A stretch of DNA of 64,000 nt from Heterobasidion occidentale (taxonomy: Eukaryota > Basidiomycota > Agaricomycetes > Russulales > Bondarzewiaceae), in NCBI GenBank assembly GCA_039111635.1, contig JBCAQO010000010.1, forward strand, positions 372,001 to 436,000. The letters are read 5' to 3'. Below, piece by piece: positions 29,537-41,971 of this stretch. Each line of letters opens with the position of its first letter. Position 1 is the first letter of the stretch. A model generated the notes under the pieces. It was not told the origin of the DNA. It did not search any database and worked only from the letters and a program-made list of their open reading frames with translations. The position numbers and the translations under genes are program-made.

Positions 29537-32500
29537 TCATAGTCGTTTGCCTGGCCATGCCAATCCTCGGTTGGTCTGCTTTTGTAGCTCCTGGTATGCT
29601 TGAGTCCGCCAATTAGAGTTGTCCGATCGCTTCTGCTGCAGCTTTGATCGAGACGAATCTATATTGGGCTTCTTTGGCTGCGCTTCTCGATCGTTGATCG
29701 CCGGTGGTGGCACTTTTGATCGAGGAACCAGGGGCGGCCTCTTTAGCTGCGTCATTCGTTTGTTGATCTCTTCCATGATCTGGGGGATAGCTAATCCTGT
29801 AGCGAGAAGCTTCTTTCCGATCGGATGCTTCTCGAGCTTCTTTCTGATTTGATCTTCTTCGGCTACTCTGTTGAGTTCTAATTCGATCACCAGGGCCAGA
29901 ATGGAGGCTTCCATTCCTTTGACTGCCCGAGGGTGCCGGCGGTAGAAGTCCTTTATGGCTTCTTGTGCGTTAGTGACGTTTGCCGCGGCTTCCCAAGAGT
30001 TGTCCGATTCCGGGTAGCCCTTCCATTTGATCAGGTACTGCAGGATCTTCCATCGTCCGAAGCGCCTAGCTCCGACAATGGCTTCGACTTCGAATTCTTC
30101 TTGCCCTTCGATCAGGTCCGGAGCCGGTTTAGGGTAGTTCGGGCCATAGACTTCGTTTTCCTTGTAGGGCGTGAGTCGACTAGCATGGAAGACGTCGTGA
30201 ATGCGCTTCCAGCTGTTGGGCAGTTTCAACCTGAAGTTGACATTTCCTATGGTGTCAGTGATTTCAAATGGCCCAAAGCGTTTGGGTCTCAGTTTCTCTG
30301 ATGGGTGATCGGTGTGGATGTTCTTCCCATCAAGCCATACTTGATCTCCTTTCTTGAAAGGCGGCAGGTCCGTTCCAAAACGGTCGTGCTGGATCCTCAT
30401 GGCTTCGGCTGCAATTTCGAGGCTGGCTTGTGCTTCCTTCCTAGCACGTTGCAGAGCTTCGAGGCGAGCGTCGGCGGTGGGGACATTCGTGTTTCCGATG
30501 ATGGCTGGGTAAGCCCGTGGTTGATATCCGTGGAGAAGTTCAAATGGTGACTTCTGCGTGGCTGAGTGCTGATGGGTGTTGTGGGCATATTCCGCGTAGG
30601 GGATTAATCCAGCCCAATCGTCTTGTGAAGAGCTGCAAAATGCTCTTAGGTATTGTTCTAATTCCTGATTCATTCGTTCAGTAGCACCGTCCGTCTGCGG
30701 GTGATAGGCTGTGCTTAAAGCAGATTTGATTCCTAATTCTTTGAGCAGGGCTTGCGCTACTTTTGAAGCGAATTGAGTTCCTCTATCCGATATGATTTTA
30801 TCTGGCAGCCCATAGCGTCTCCAGGTGTTTTCTAACAAGATTTTGGCTGTTCCATCAGAGTCGATAGTCTTCAGGCATGGGTTATTACTGCCGTTTTGGT
30901 GAATCGATCGGTTACTACATGTAGCGAGTCGTATCCATTTGATTCTGGTAGATCTGTAATAAAATCCATGGTTATTGTTCCGAAGGGTCGATCTGGGATT
31001 TCTGTTGGTTGTAGGGGTACCATGGTAGTGTGTGTCGTTCTTGGTGGATTGACAGATGGCGCATCCTTCCACATATTGGTGAACTGTGTTTGATATTCCT
31101 GGCCAAGTAAATTCTGTCCGACTAAGGCTAGAGTTCCCCTTTGTCCTGGATGTCCTGCTGCTAGATTGTCATGGTTTAGTTTGATGATATCTTGACGAAG
31201 TTGTTCGTTCCGGGGGACATATATCTTTCCTCGGTGAAGGACCAATCCTTCTTCTTCGTTCCATTCTTGTAAACCTTTCTTCATGTTTCGAGGTCCTAAG
31301 GTTTTAATCTTGGCTAGGGTTTCTAATAGCCATTCGTCTTTCCTATTTTCTTCAATGATTCGTTTCCGGAGGTCGTCGTCTATTATGGTAACGCCTCCTC
31401 GTCCAGTTGCCCTAATGTGAAGTATTTGATGAGGGTCCCAACTGTTGTCTGTATTAATGGCATTGATTTCTGCGAAAGGTCTTCGGATCTTTTCTGTGTT
31501 ATTGAAAAGTTTGGGCTCCAAGAGTGTTTCGCCTGAATTGTCAAATTCCACCCCCTTTTTATGGTCTGGACGCCGTGACAGACCGTCGGATTTATTAGTG
31601 ACTCCTGCCTTGTGCGTCAACTTGTAGTCGAAACGCGAGAGGTAGAGTGACCATCGTGCTTGTCGACGGTTTAGTTTCTGGCTTGAACGGAACCATTCGA
31701 GGTTCTTGTGGTCCGTCCAGACGTCTACCGGGTGGTCGGCGCCCTCCAAATAGTGTCGCCAAGCTTCAAAAGCTCGAACGACCGCCAGCAACTCTTTATC
31801 ATAGATTGGGTAGTTGCGTTCTGTTGGTGAGAGCGACTTGGAAATATAAGCACATGGGTGCCATTTTCCATCTTTGGCGACTTGTGATAAAACTGCTCCG
31901 GTGGCGAAGTCGGAAGCGTCGCATTCAATGCGAAACGGGTTCCTTGTGTCTGGCATAACGAGCACCGGAGATTCTGTAAATATTCGTTTTAGCGTTTGAA
32001 ACGCTTCTTCGCATGCTGGTGTCCAATCCCAGGTGCGTTCCTTCTGTGTTAGCTCAAATAGCGGTCGTGCTATTTTTGAGTAATCTTTGATAAACCTGCG
32101 ATAAAAGTTGCAAAACCTAAAATGATTGCACTTCTTTGACTTTTTCCGGAGTGGCCAGTCCATGATGCGGCCACTTTAATCGGGTCCATTTCCAGATGTC
32201 CGTGTGATATAACATATCCAAGGTAGTCAATTTTCTTTTTGTGGAAGTGGCATTTCGAGGGTTGTAGGTACAGATTGTTGTCCTGTAAGATCTGTAAAAC
32301 CTTTCGAACTGTCTTGATGTGTGGTCGTCCATTGTTTTAGAAAATACTAGGATGTCGTCCATATAGATTGCCACTAGTCCGGCATAGATGAGGTCTTTGA
32401 AGAGGGCGTTCATCATAGTTTGGAATGTTGCCGGCGAGTTGGTTAATCAAAGAACATCACCAGAGGTTCATACATTCCTAAATTGGTGACGAACGCGGCC

Positions 32501-34014
32501 AGTTTCTCGCTTCCTTCCTTCATGCGTACGTTGTTATATCCTGTATCAACATCCATTAGTGAAAAGTATACGGCTTCGGCCAGCAGGTCCAGTAATTCTT
32601 GAATGATCGGCAAAGGGTACTTGTTCTTGATTGTTATTTCATTGAGTTTGCGATAATCCATTACTGGTCGTAGTTTCCGTTCTTTTTCTTGATGAAGAAG
32701 AATGGGATGCCATGTGCGATTTGGATTCTCTGATGACCTTTCTGGAGGTTTTCGTCTATGAATTTCTTGAGTTCCACTTGCTCTCCAGGGCTAAGACTGT
32801 ATAGCTTGGGTTTGAGCGAGTGATCCATTCCTTCCTTGATTTCTATTTTGTGATCCCAAGGTCGAGAGAGCGGTAGCTGTCCCTTTGGTCGACCTTCAAA
32901 AACCTTCCTGTAATTCCAGTATTCCTTCGGTACTATTTCTTCGAAGGATAGTTCGGGTTTCCCTTTGGCGGCTTCTTCTGCAAGCCTTTGCGAGTTGGTG
33001 TGCTTTGTTTGTTTCCCTGTCGGTGCTTTGGCAGGTTTGCTTCCTTGAGCCGGTGTGTTGGCGTATGGAAGTTCCGTGGTTTCGGCGCGATGTATATCAA
33101 CGCCTTCTTCGGAGTCGTTGTATAATTCCAGTGCCTGTAATGTTCCCGTATCTAGGCATCTAACGAGGTAGACTCCATCTTCTTCAAGATCCTTGGAGGG
33201 AAGTGCCGGAAGTCCGTCACCGTCCTCCGGAACGTCTTCTTCAGCCATGTCGGAACCTTGTAATTTCTGGTTCGGGCCTTCAGACGTTCGGCATTCAACC
33301 TTCGAGTTGTGAACTCCGGACTTGTAGGTATTGTCCGCGGATGTGGTACTGTGGTGTTTCCCACTTTCCGGCCTGGTACTGCTTTTCCCGGCTTTTGCAC
33401 TGGTATTGAGTAGTCGCCCGTTTGCGGTACTGTTTCCATGCGCCGTATGCTTGGTTTAGGACGTCCTGGTTTTCTTGTAGCTCTTCTAGCTTTTACGGTC
33501 CTCCTTTTATTTGGCAGGAGGGCGGGCATCTGGTAAAGTGTAGCCCGTAGGCATGCCAGTCGACTTCTGGGTTATGTTCTAATAACCAGTCGGTTCCTAA
33601 AATGACATCCTCTTTTCCTATTTCCGCAATATAGAATCTCGCTGATTCTGTATGCGACCCCCTTTTTCACCTAGAACCTGTAATTTGAGGTTGGCGAATC
33701 GCGTAATAGGTCCTCCCTTGAACTCAGTGTTCTGGACCGTACTGACTGGGATAGGGGTGGGGGTTTTGTGTAGTGATTCGATGCGTTTCTACGAAGCGAG
33801 GGTGCATGAAGATTCCAGTGGCTCCACTGTCCACTAGTGCCTGTGTAGCAGCTTTTCTATTCTTGCCTATGAGCATCGTTTCGAGTCGGAGGGATGGTGC
33901 ACCATGTGATTTCATTTCCGAAAGATACAATACATCTGGATGTCCATGCTCTTGGTCAGTATCTTTACTGGCCAGAGGAGCGTACCGATTTCCTGCAAGA
34001 ATCCTACTCTCCAC
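29537..34014 (-). pseudogene. pol: Pol of element B1 (protease to chromodomain), frame-disrupted
   Basis: Reading right to left: protease with the active-site motif ALVDSGATG (33724-34014); a linker and RT start (32661-33248); RT with MDYRKLNEIT (32443-32661); YMDD (32117-32416); RT end, RNase H and integrase finger (30871-32163); then integrase core (SDRGTQFASK, TAYHPQTDGATE) and a chromodomain (YLIKWKGYPESDNSWE) (29537-31072). About 140 further basic residues follow the chromodomain. The breaks lie mostly where a run of identical bases is one shorter than needed, for example GGAAAC for GGAAAAC near 32672 and TTTGATTA for TTTGGATTA near 32442. This suggests recent or artefactual frame loss. 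Confidence 0.88.
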
Positions 34015-34037
34015 ATCCGCTGCCGATGGGAGAGGCT

Positions 34038-35057
34038 TTAAAAATTCTTCGAGTCGCTAAAGGCTCGAACTTCCTCGATTTCTTCCATGCTGAGTCCCAT
34101 CATCATCTGGCGGATGTGGTTGACTCTGTTTTTTCCTTCTTCGACGTCTTCATCGTCGAATTGTCCTTCGTCCATTTCTGCTTCGCGCACTGGTCTGCAA
34201 CGGGGGGGCTGGAATCTTCTCTTGGGTCGAGAAGGACAGTTGCGCGCCATGTGCCCGGGTTTCTTGCAAAAGAAGCACTTGCCTTCTTTGGCAAGTCGAT
34301 CTCTCTCTGTCGGGGTAAGCTTCTTGAAGCGAGTTCGGACAGCATCGGCCTCCATTTCCGCTGCATCTACATCCATAGGTTCGTATTGGGGCTCCCTATC
34401 GTGTCGTGGGGGTGCCCTTTCGTCGTAAAATGTACGCGGCGTGTAGATTTGGAATTTTCCTTTTCGGAGGTCGTATGCTCGGTCCCTTGCGATGCGCATC
34501 CTTTCGTGTTTTTTGGCCTTCTCGACTAGTTCTTCCCATGTCCCGTCTTTAGAGGGATCTTCATAAATTCCCTTTGCCAATTCCCACTTGAGTCCTCGCA
34601 GGAAATGGGTCTTCTTGGTTTCTTCGTCCACACTGGCAAGCGCCGCGAGCTGTTCAAACAGCTGAAGGTAGGTGTTAAACGATTCCTTTCCTTGATTGAC
34701 TCGGGCCAATTTGTCGCAAGCATCGGCTTCTTTGTTGAACTCCTCGAAGTCGGTGGCTATCTTTTTGCGGACAGATGTGTAGCCGATTGTGTCTGCCCAA
34801 GTGTATTTGTTCCAATCCTTCAGCGTGTTCCTGGCCTGAGTGAAGTTCCTTGCCCATATCCCTGCTGAGCCTTCTTTCATATATGATAGAGCATAAGCGA
34901 TTTTGGCGAATTCGTTCGCATAATCCTTCTTCCTGGCCAGGAACATTAGGTCGATTTCGTGGAGGAATTGCTCGGTTCGTTTTCGGTTTCCACTGAAGGT
35001 GGTGGGTTTGGCCATAGCTGGTCCCTTGGACTCATTACTTCCAGTATCTGCCGACAT
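34038..35057 (-). CDS. gag: Gag of element B1
   Basis: 339 codons. A capsid-like gag region (residues about 20-200, with YALSYMKEGSAGIWARNF) is followed by a CCHC zinc knuckle CFFCKKPGHMARNC near residue 283. The C-terminus is acidic and helical. The true N-terminus may lie further upstream, because coding-like sequence continues to about 36003. Gag forms the virus-like particle and packages element RNA. The protease frame starts just downstream. Confidence 0.85.
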   Translation of the reverse strand: MSADTGSNESKGPAMAKPTTFSGNRKRTEQFLHEIDLMFLARKKDYANEFAKIAYALSYMKEGSAGIWARNFTQARNTLKDWNKYTWADTIGYTSVRKKIATDFEEFNKEADACDKLARVNQGKESFNTYLQLFEQLAALASVDEETKKTHFLRGLKWELAKGIYEDPSKDGTWEELVEKAKKHERMRIARDRAYDLRKGKFQIYTPRTFYDERAPPRHDREPQYEPMDVDAAEMEADAVRTRFKKLTPTERDRLAKEGKCFFCKKPGHMARNCPSRPKRRFQPPRCRPVREAEMDEGQFDDEDVEEGKNRVNHIRQMMMGLSMEEIEEVRAFSDSKNF

Positions 35058-36003
35058 TGTATCGGGCGGGGGCTCTGGATCGTCAGGTGGTTCCGGATTT
35101 CCACTTGGTGCTTCAAAATACTCCGGTTCGGGGACAAACTCCGGTGTTGGGCTCGGAAGTCTTCTTGGGGAGTGGTTTCTTGTAAGGGGGATGCAGCGGG
35201 CGTGTTTCTTCTAGAGATTCGACTTCACTGGCTGTTTCTCTGGGTAGAGTATGTATGTGCGGTCTTGGCGAGTCACGATGCCTATTTGTCGGTGATTCAG
35301 GCTTGTCGAAGGTCTTTCTCGCGATGTAGTCCTCGATCTTAACAAGGTGTAGGTCGGGTCGTGCGGGGACGGTCTCTCCTCCCCAAGCTGCGTATTCGTA
35401 TTGCTCTTTCCTTGGTCTTTGAAGAATCCGGTGAGGAATCCCGCGTAGTAGAAGTGTTTCTTTCCCTTCGTCGTAATAAAGTTGGTCCTTGTCGACGTCT
35501 TCGGGTAAATCTCCGTAGACTTCTGCTGGGTCTGTTCTGTAGCCGGGAGGATATCCCGCTGCGACTTCGTCCGTTGTTCTTTATTCTTTGAAGAAGAAGG
35601 GTACTGCCTGTCTTCTTTCCTGCCTGTAGTGCTTCCTGTAAGTCTGGGTCCCTTTTGATAATTTCGTTGACGGAAATATCAATTTGGTCGATGAGTTGGA
35701 TGATCTCGGAGAATGTGTGTCCCGAGATGAGGGTCCTGAGATGATAAGTTTTGTGGGCGAACTCTCCTCTTCTGACAACAAAAACGATCCCTTCAATTTC
35801 TGTTCGGACTGGTGGGGAGTTAGGAGCTTCCAGTGTGTCTTCCTAGGTTGAGGAGAAGGTCCAGTGGATGAGGATTGAGACGTGGTCTCTGTTCTCCTTT
35901 GTCTTGACGAGTTCCGCTCTGATTCCGTCTGTGTCGATATTCCTTGCGATGGTTCTTCTGAGATCGGGGATAACGGCGATGGGGAAATCGTCTGGTCTTC
36001 CAT
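35058..36003 (-). pseudogene. Coding-like N-terminal extension of B1 Gag, frame-broken
   Basis: A 140-codon frame starts at 36003 (Ser/Pro/Thr-rich, MEDQTISPSPLSPISEE). Further blocks in other registers look protein-like (for example SEIIQLIDQIDISVNEII near 35700 and RPDLHLVKIEDYIARKTF near 35320), up to the gag ATG. Together they would make a Gag precursor of about 650 residues. The register changes prevent a firm model. Confidence 0.45.
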
Positions 36004-36378
36004 CGTGTATCTCGACGCAGTTCCTTGCTCTGATGACGTCGGGCTCTCCGTTGTCCGTGAGGGTGAACGGTGTCTTTGGTTCGTTGACGAAGCAAATCCC
36101 GGAAAATCTATATCCAGTTTTAAGGAGGTCTATAAATATTTCGGGTGCTTGTTGTAGCCTGAGTGTGGCTATTCCTGAATAAACCTTTCCTGGGTTCCGG
36201 TGTCTTGCGACCTCTATAGCTCCGGGGTTGTTTTATTCTAACTTGAGGAGTCGCTGCTGGGTTGCCGTTAGGTTTACCCTGTTGGCGATCGCTAAAATGT
36301 TGTTGACGGATGAGAGAAAGAGCTGTCGCTGCTGGGGGTCCAGCTTGAATAGAGTAGGGATAAAAGAGCTCGTTCAAG
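36004..36378 (-). other. 5' leader of element B1
   Basis: About 375 bp between the 5' LTR and the first coding-like frame. The bases next to the LTR on the minus strand read CTTGAACGAGCTC. I could not match them to a known tRNA 3' end with confidence. Confidence 0.4.
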
Positions 36379-37211
36379 TGTTAGGTCGGAGACCTATCAC
36401 GTGCACCGATGCACGAAGGGGTCCCTAGGCTAAACCTCCACTGGTTCGTATAGTCGTAGACTCCAATGGATGAAGACGATGGATCGTCTTTGGGCTCTTT
36501 CGAGGAACTCGGGTCGCTGTCGGCTTTGTTCTCGAAGAGATTGAGAAGGTGATCTTCGAGGTCTTCTCGATGATGAGGAGGAACCGGATGATCTTCTCCT
36601 GTCCAACAGATGACACGAGGAGGTGTCCAACTGAGAACGCGGTAGGCAGCTAGCCCGGTATAGAAGCGGATGAGTAGAGGGAGGGGAGGGAAGGGAGACG
36701 AGTCCAGTGCTTCGTCAGACCGTGCAAAGAGTTTCTCAGATCTGACAGAGATCACGAAGCGTGGGCTAAGAAGGTAGCCAGACGCCGGGTGCAGTGCAGA
36801 GATCGAGTGTATTACAGGTGAACGAGCTGAGCTTCTTAGAAGCTCATCTCGGCTATTTACGTACAGAAGTGTCTAGGGCAGGATCCAGATCTGGTCCGTG
36901 CGCTTCTCAGGTACCGAAGTCAACGATCGAGATCCGTAAGCTAGAATACCTCATCGACCTGCCATATAACCAAATATAGTAATCCGATCACTAATGTCCA
37001 TCCACATCTTCGATCGATCAAGAACCAGGAACGGGGGTCAGGAACCAATGTCTGTCCACATCAAGAATCAGGAACCAAAGGTCAGCGTTCATGCGTTAGC
37101 ATGTAAATGGTAAGGAGTCATAGAAAGCGGTCCGAGTCTGCAGCAAGTCCGAAGCACTTGACCAGCCCATCCACTCACGTGCGAAGCACGTGTTAGGACG
37201 CGGTCCTAACA
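36379..37211 (-). repeat. 5' LTR of element B1
   Basis: 833 bp, near-identical to 26839-27671, followed by the target duplication TTGCC at 37212-37216. Confidence 0.93.
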
Positions 37212-37216
37212 TTGCC

Positions 37217-38012
37217 TCTTACGTTGTTTTCTGCTTATCCCTATGTATTTGTATCTCATACTTGATTTTCTTGGAATCTGAACATTGCAGAATGGCTGCT
37301 CATAGCCATGCTAGCCACGCTGATCACCCACACATCTCCACGTTATAGGCCCGATCACATGTGTAACACTCAAGATCAAAATATGACTACGTAATAAGAT
37401 CACTTGACAATTACATTTCGATATTTTGTATCTTGCAGCGGGCTTTGAGCATGTAAAATCTTGAAATGTATATATTAGCATGTCTATTCAAACATCCATT
37501 GCTTTTCAATATATGTTAACACAATATATTTGGTTACCCATTCACCCAAAGAAGTCCATGCCAAACTTTAAAAAGGCCAATGAGTTTTCAGACCTCCCAA
37601 AGGCAAAGGCTAGAATGCTGAGGTGTGTGTGCCTTGCAAGTTCGAACAAAAGAAATACAAATATCAGTGCGTATCGTCATTTGCGGACTTCACCGGTGTA
37701 AATGGGTTTGTCAGCTGAGTGGTGCCATCCACACTGTAACAATTTTCCAAACGATTGATTATGCCTTTTTGAGCTCTATGTACTGTCCTCCGCCTGCCGT
37801 GTGAAGAGACGGCGATGCTTCCCACAATAACCACGTGACCGCGATATAAGGAACGTGTTGTTCGACGCGTCGGCACCTCTTTCACTTTGACCTTGTTCTT
37901 CTCTTCCTTCACGTCAACATTCGCACTGAGATGGAAGAGATGTGAGCCATAGAACGTAAATTTTTGCTCAGCTGATAGTCTGAACCTTGCCAGCCGCCGT
38001 CGTATGATAGAC
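37217..38012. other. Intergenic region upstream of the SNF2 gene
   Basis: About 800 bp, AT-rich on the left. I see no gene with recognisable features. The left part is the pre-insertion continuation of 26560-26833. The right 200-300 bp presumably contain the SNF2 gene promoter, but no TATA box stands out. Confidence 0.4.
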
Positions 38013-41000
38013 ATGCAACCCGAACCTGTTGCTGGAAAGGGGAGACGCATACCCAGTGTGGCTCAATCTCCTCAATCTGACATCGTCAGTATTCCAGATG
38101 ACATCTCATAATTTGGAAAGCTGTGGGCACTCACAGACTCATCAGTCGATCTTGTCAGCAAGTTCTGCGTCAACTAGTTCCGCAACAGACTCCACTACGT
38201 CTACTGAACAGAGCAACGGCATCTTACACTTGTCAGATTCGGATGAGGAAGTTCAAGAGATCAAGTGAGAGAATACGCTCTTCCACTCGGGCTAGTATCT
38301 GAATAAGCGCCCTTTCTCATAACAGGGCGCCCCCGCCACGAACGACGGTGACCAACCCACCCCTCCGGACAGCACTTGAAAATGTCGTCAAGAATCGCAT
38401 TGGGCCAGCCCAACCCATTCACATCCCATCAAATCGTGACATTCCTCGTCCAGCTCCTAAAGCTCCCGAAGCTGACACGCCTTGGGAGACCTTTGACGTT
38501 GGAAACGTAGACGTTGTCTATGACCCTAAGAAGAGCAGTCTTGACGCCGAGAAGGATCTCAAGGATTTATTCCAACAGTCGTTCGATGGCCATGAGGATG
38601 ACAAAGACGGAGTTGCTCTTGATATGTCCGAATCTATCGTGGAAGGCTTTCGTGACGGCATTACTCTCCTCCCCCATCAAGTTATTGGTCGCCGCTGGAT
38701 GAGGGAGCGCGAAACAGGCAAGAAACTGGGTGGTATCCTTGCCGATGACATGGGCCTTGGGAAGACCATTCAAACATTGACGAGAATCGTTGAGGGTCGA
38801 CCGCGTAAATCCGACGAGCGAGATGGATGGAATCCGTGTACTCTGTAAGACTGCTTCTGCAGATGAGCAGAATTTGTGCTGACCAGCTTATAGCGTTGTC
38901 TGTCCTGTGAGCTTGGTTGGTCAATGGGCTGCTGAAATTAGGAAGATGGCAGTCGGCATGAGTGTCATCGAACACCATGGTCCTTCGAGGACAACTAGTG
39001 AGCCTGAACCTACCTTCTCCTTTGCTGTCTGACAAGATGCACGTAGATCCGGACCAGTTCAAGAGGGCCAACGTCGTTGTTACTTCTTACAGCATTGTCG
39101 CTAGTGAATTCGGCGCCTACAAGCCCGACGCCAAGGACGAAGGCAAAAATAAAAGCAAGAAGAAGACTTCGAAATCGGACGATGGTTCTTCTGATGAAGA
39201 ACAATTCGGGCGCACAATCAAGACGACAAAAAAGAAAGGCGCAGCCCCCAAGAAGAAGGACGCCTTGTTCCGAATCAGATGGTGGCGTATCGTACTCGGT
39301 ATGCTAACATTTTCTTGTACCTCTTTCGTTCACTAAGTATAATATTTCAGACGAGGCGCACACAATCAAGAATCGGAACACCTTGGCCGCTAAGGCCTGT
39401 TGTGCTTTGGAGGGAAAAATCGCTGGTGTCTTACGGGGACCCCTCTGTAAGCGCCAGTTGTGAATGGCTTGCGAGTATTTCATTGATGTCTTTTTTCACA
39501 AACAGGCAGAACAACGTCGAGGAACTATACTCCTTGGTCGCATTCTTGCGGATCAGACCTCTGAATGACTGGCCTACATTCAACGAACAAATCGTCAAGC
39601 CTGTCAAATCTGGTAAAACTGCCCGGCCAATGAAACGCTTACATGTCAGTCGCTATCCTTATTTCGTGGTTATCTTACATACACCTTATTGCAGGTTGTA
39701 CTGAAAGCCATCATGCTTCGGCGAAAGAAGACGGACACGCTGAATGGAAAACCTCTTCTGGAGTTGCCCAAACGCCATTTGGCCATTGTTCCTTGTGAAT
39801 TCGATCCCGAAGAGCGTGCATTTTATGTAGGGCTGGAACAGAGAATTGAGGCGGTCATGCAAAAACTAGCCAAGAGCGGAGATCTGTCTAAAAGCTATAC
39901 GTCCGTCTTGGTCCTGCTTCTACGCTTGCGTCAAGGTAAGAAACTACTTTCGATCTCTAGGTATTGGGGTTGACAAGGGATCCTAGCATGCGACCACCCC
40001 GCTCTGGTGTCTCAAGACTACAACAAAGACAAAGATGCTGTACAGCCTCAGGCGTCAAAGAAGGATGAGAACGATTCAGATTCAGAAGCAGACGACCTAG
40101 CGGACATGCTTGGTCAGATGGGCTTGGAGCGGACGTGCCAGGTCTGCCAAACATCGTGAGTAGGACTACCGCTACGCCTGGCGTCGATCTCACGGGACGC
40201 ATATTCGTGAACCTTAGCTTGACTAAAGGCAACATGTCTCCTGACTCTGAGGAACATTGCGAAGAATGTGCTCCCATCGCTAACAATGCGCGGCGCAAAT
40301 CCATCGCGAAGCGTGCCGACTCCAACCTGCCGCCTGATTCCGCTAAGATACGCAAAATCCTAGAACTCCTAGAGGACATTGCAGATCGGTCAGATAAAGA
40401 TGGCAATCCGAACGGCGAGAAGACAATCATCTTCTCGCAGTTCACCTCCATGCTTGATATACTGGAGATATTTCTTAAAGATGCCCAGGTCAAATATGTT
40501 CGTTGTGAGTCTTTCATCGCAGACACCTAGATAAGATTGCATTGCTAATCTCATTACGCAGATGATGGGTCGATGTCGAAGGATAAGCGCGAGGCTAGCC
40601 TGGAGAAAATTCGTACTAGCAAGAGTACAACTGTTATTCTGATCTCCTTCAAGGCCGGTAGCACTGGTATGTGTTTGCTTGGGGGTACCACAGGCTGTTT
40701 CTAATATCCTCCCTTACTCCCTAGGCCTCAATTTGACTTCGTGCAACAACGTCATCCTTGTTGATATGTGGTGGAATCCCGCCTTGGAGGTAATCTTTGT
40801 CAACTCTTGCCTACTGACCTCTATTTTAACTTTGTTGTCTTCCAACTTAGGACCAAGCATTCGATCGAGCACATCGTTTCGGACAGCAGAGAGATGTCAA
40901 CATCTATAAGTTGACTATTGAACAAACGGTCGAGGAGCGTATCCTCGACCTGCAGAATACGAAGCGCGCCCTTGCAGACGCGGCTTTAAGTGGTGACAAG

Positions 41001-41081
41001 CTCAAGAACTCGAAGCTCGGGATGGACGATCTCTTGGCCCTCTTCCGACCTGGACGAGACGACGACGACGACGACGACTGA
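38013..41081 (+). CDS. SNF2-family ATPase/helicase, Rad5/ULS1-like
   Basis: About ten exons with short introns encode a DNA-translocating ATPase of the SNF2 superfamily, nuclear by family. After an acidic/Ser-rich N-terminus (HLSDSDEEVQEI) come the helicase motifs in order: LADDMGLGKTIQTL (Walker A), VVCPVSLVGQWAAEI, VVVTSYSIVASEF, DEAH, then LTGTP, MLRRKK, LRLRQACDHPALV, IIFSQFTSML, ISFKAGSTGLNLT and DQAFDRAHRFGQ. Between the lobes a small Cys cluster (CQVCQTS...HCEEC) may be a reduced RING as in Rad5-like proteins. The C-terminus is a run of seven Asp. Near 39415 the A run in GGGAAAAATCGC is one base too short to keep DEAH and LTGTP in one frame: either a null allele or a consensus error. 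The start was chosen at the ATG giving a spliceable first exon. Confidence 0.85.
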
Positions 41082-41264
41082 TCGGCCCATCTGTCTCTTC
41101 CTCTTGTGATATACTCGCCCATATCTCCCTTAGTTGTCTGCTCTGTTGTGCGTTTTATTGCTCTGTGAACTAGCATATCTTCTCGCATGCGTATAATACA
41201 TGATATGGTCATGTCTTCATTGACGTGTCGACGTACACAACACGTCGCTTCGCACTAGAGGCGA

Positions 41265-41971
41265 TCAGCTAGACTCAGCGGCCTGTGCCGTTCCCAGCTC
41301 CCAAGGCTTCCTCCTTTGAGGTACCGTTGATGTGCTCGGGGGCGCATCCTATTCGATGAAAGAGTGTCAGGCCCGGTAAAGCAATATTGAACTTCCATGA
41401 CTGACGTTGAGTTTGTCGGGAATCTGTTTGTTGTTTGGAATCTCGTCCGTCCTCCCTTGTTCTATCAGGGTTTTCAACTCTGCAAATGAAAGATGCCGAG
41501 GTTCTTTCCCCTGTCCTTCTCCGAGTTCTGAAGGAGCCTGCAATGCACTTGTATCAGGGCTGTTGGTGGGCTTGGCGTAAAGCTCTGCCAAGGTAAAATC
41601 AGAAGTCGCAGTCGGCACAGGTGTATGATTAATTAGTACCTTCCGCTCTCCTGGCCTCATCTTCCGAAATGGTCACACCCTTAATTCTGATGCCAGTGAG
41701 CTGAACGGGTGTTTTGAAGTTATGGAAGCTATAGATGCGTACTTTTCAAAGTAGAATATTCTCGTTCTCCTCAACAACGCTTCCTTCTCCTCATCGGATG
41801 TCGCGGTCAGGGCGTCGTTCGAGATTATGCTCGATAGACCTTGCTTGCAGGATTTGGAAAGCTCAGTTTGTTCGCTCTCGTACCCGGGGGAGATAGACTC
41901 ACTTGATACAGTTCGTCGGAGTCGAAAGGATGCGTTGCATAAAGCTGCAGGATATCTCTGTGTAAAGCCAT
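41265..41971 (-). CDS. PEX39: PEX39-like peroxisomal import factor
   Basis: Five exons on the minus strand give a protein of about 160 residues. Exon 1 starts MALHRDILQLYATHPFDSDE. Later exons hold FEKIKGVTISEDEARRAE and the conserved block LSFAELKTLIEQG...IPNNKQIPDKLN. The last exon ends in QRRKPWEL shortly before the stop. The IPD-LN block plus a C-terminal KPWE motif is the signature of the Yjr012c/C6orf226 family, recently described as PEX39, a cofactor for PEX7-dependent (PTS2) import into peroxisomes. The final intron (GTCAGT...ATAG) must be removed to reach KPWE; without it the frame ends at 41367. The gene converges with the SNF2 gene (183 bp apart) and shares a short intergenic region of 293 bp with the Arf-GAP gene. 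Confidence 0.75.

Larger units (their letters stand above)
26839..37211 (-). mobile_element. Chromovirus (Ty3/gypsy) LTR retrotransposon B1
   Basis: A complete 10.4-kb element on the minus strand, flanked by the 5-bp duplication TTGCC (26834-26838 and 37212-37216). The 833-bp LTRs begin TGTTAGG and end CCTAACA. They differ at about five substitutions and four one-base indels, so the insertion is young. The order from right to left is LTR, long leader/Gag extension, gag, pol with chromodomain, TATA box, third ORF with zinc knuckle, purine tract, LTR. Family B is distinct from family A in all proteins. Confidence 0.93.

Noticed and set aside
39279..39704. Plus-strand ORF of 141 codons within the SNF2 gene
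   Set aside because: It runs across introns and the frame-loss site in a register different from the helicase motifs.
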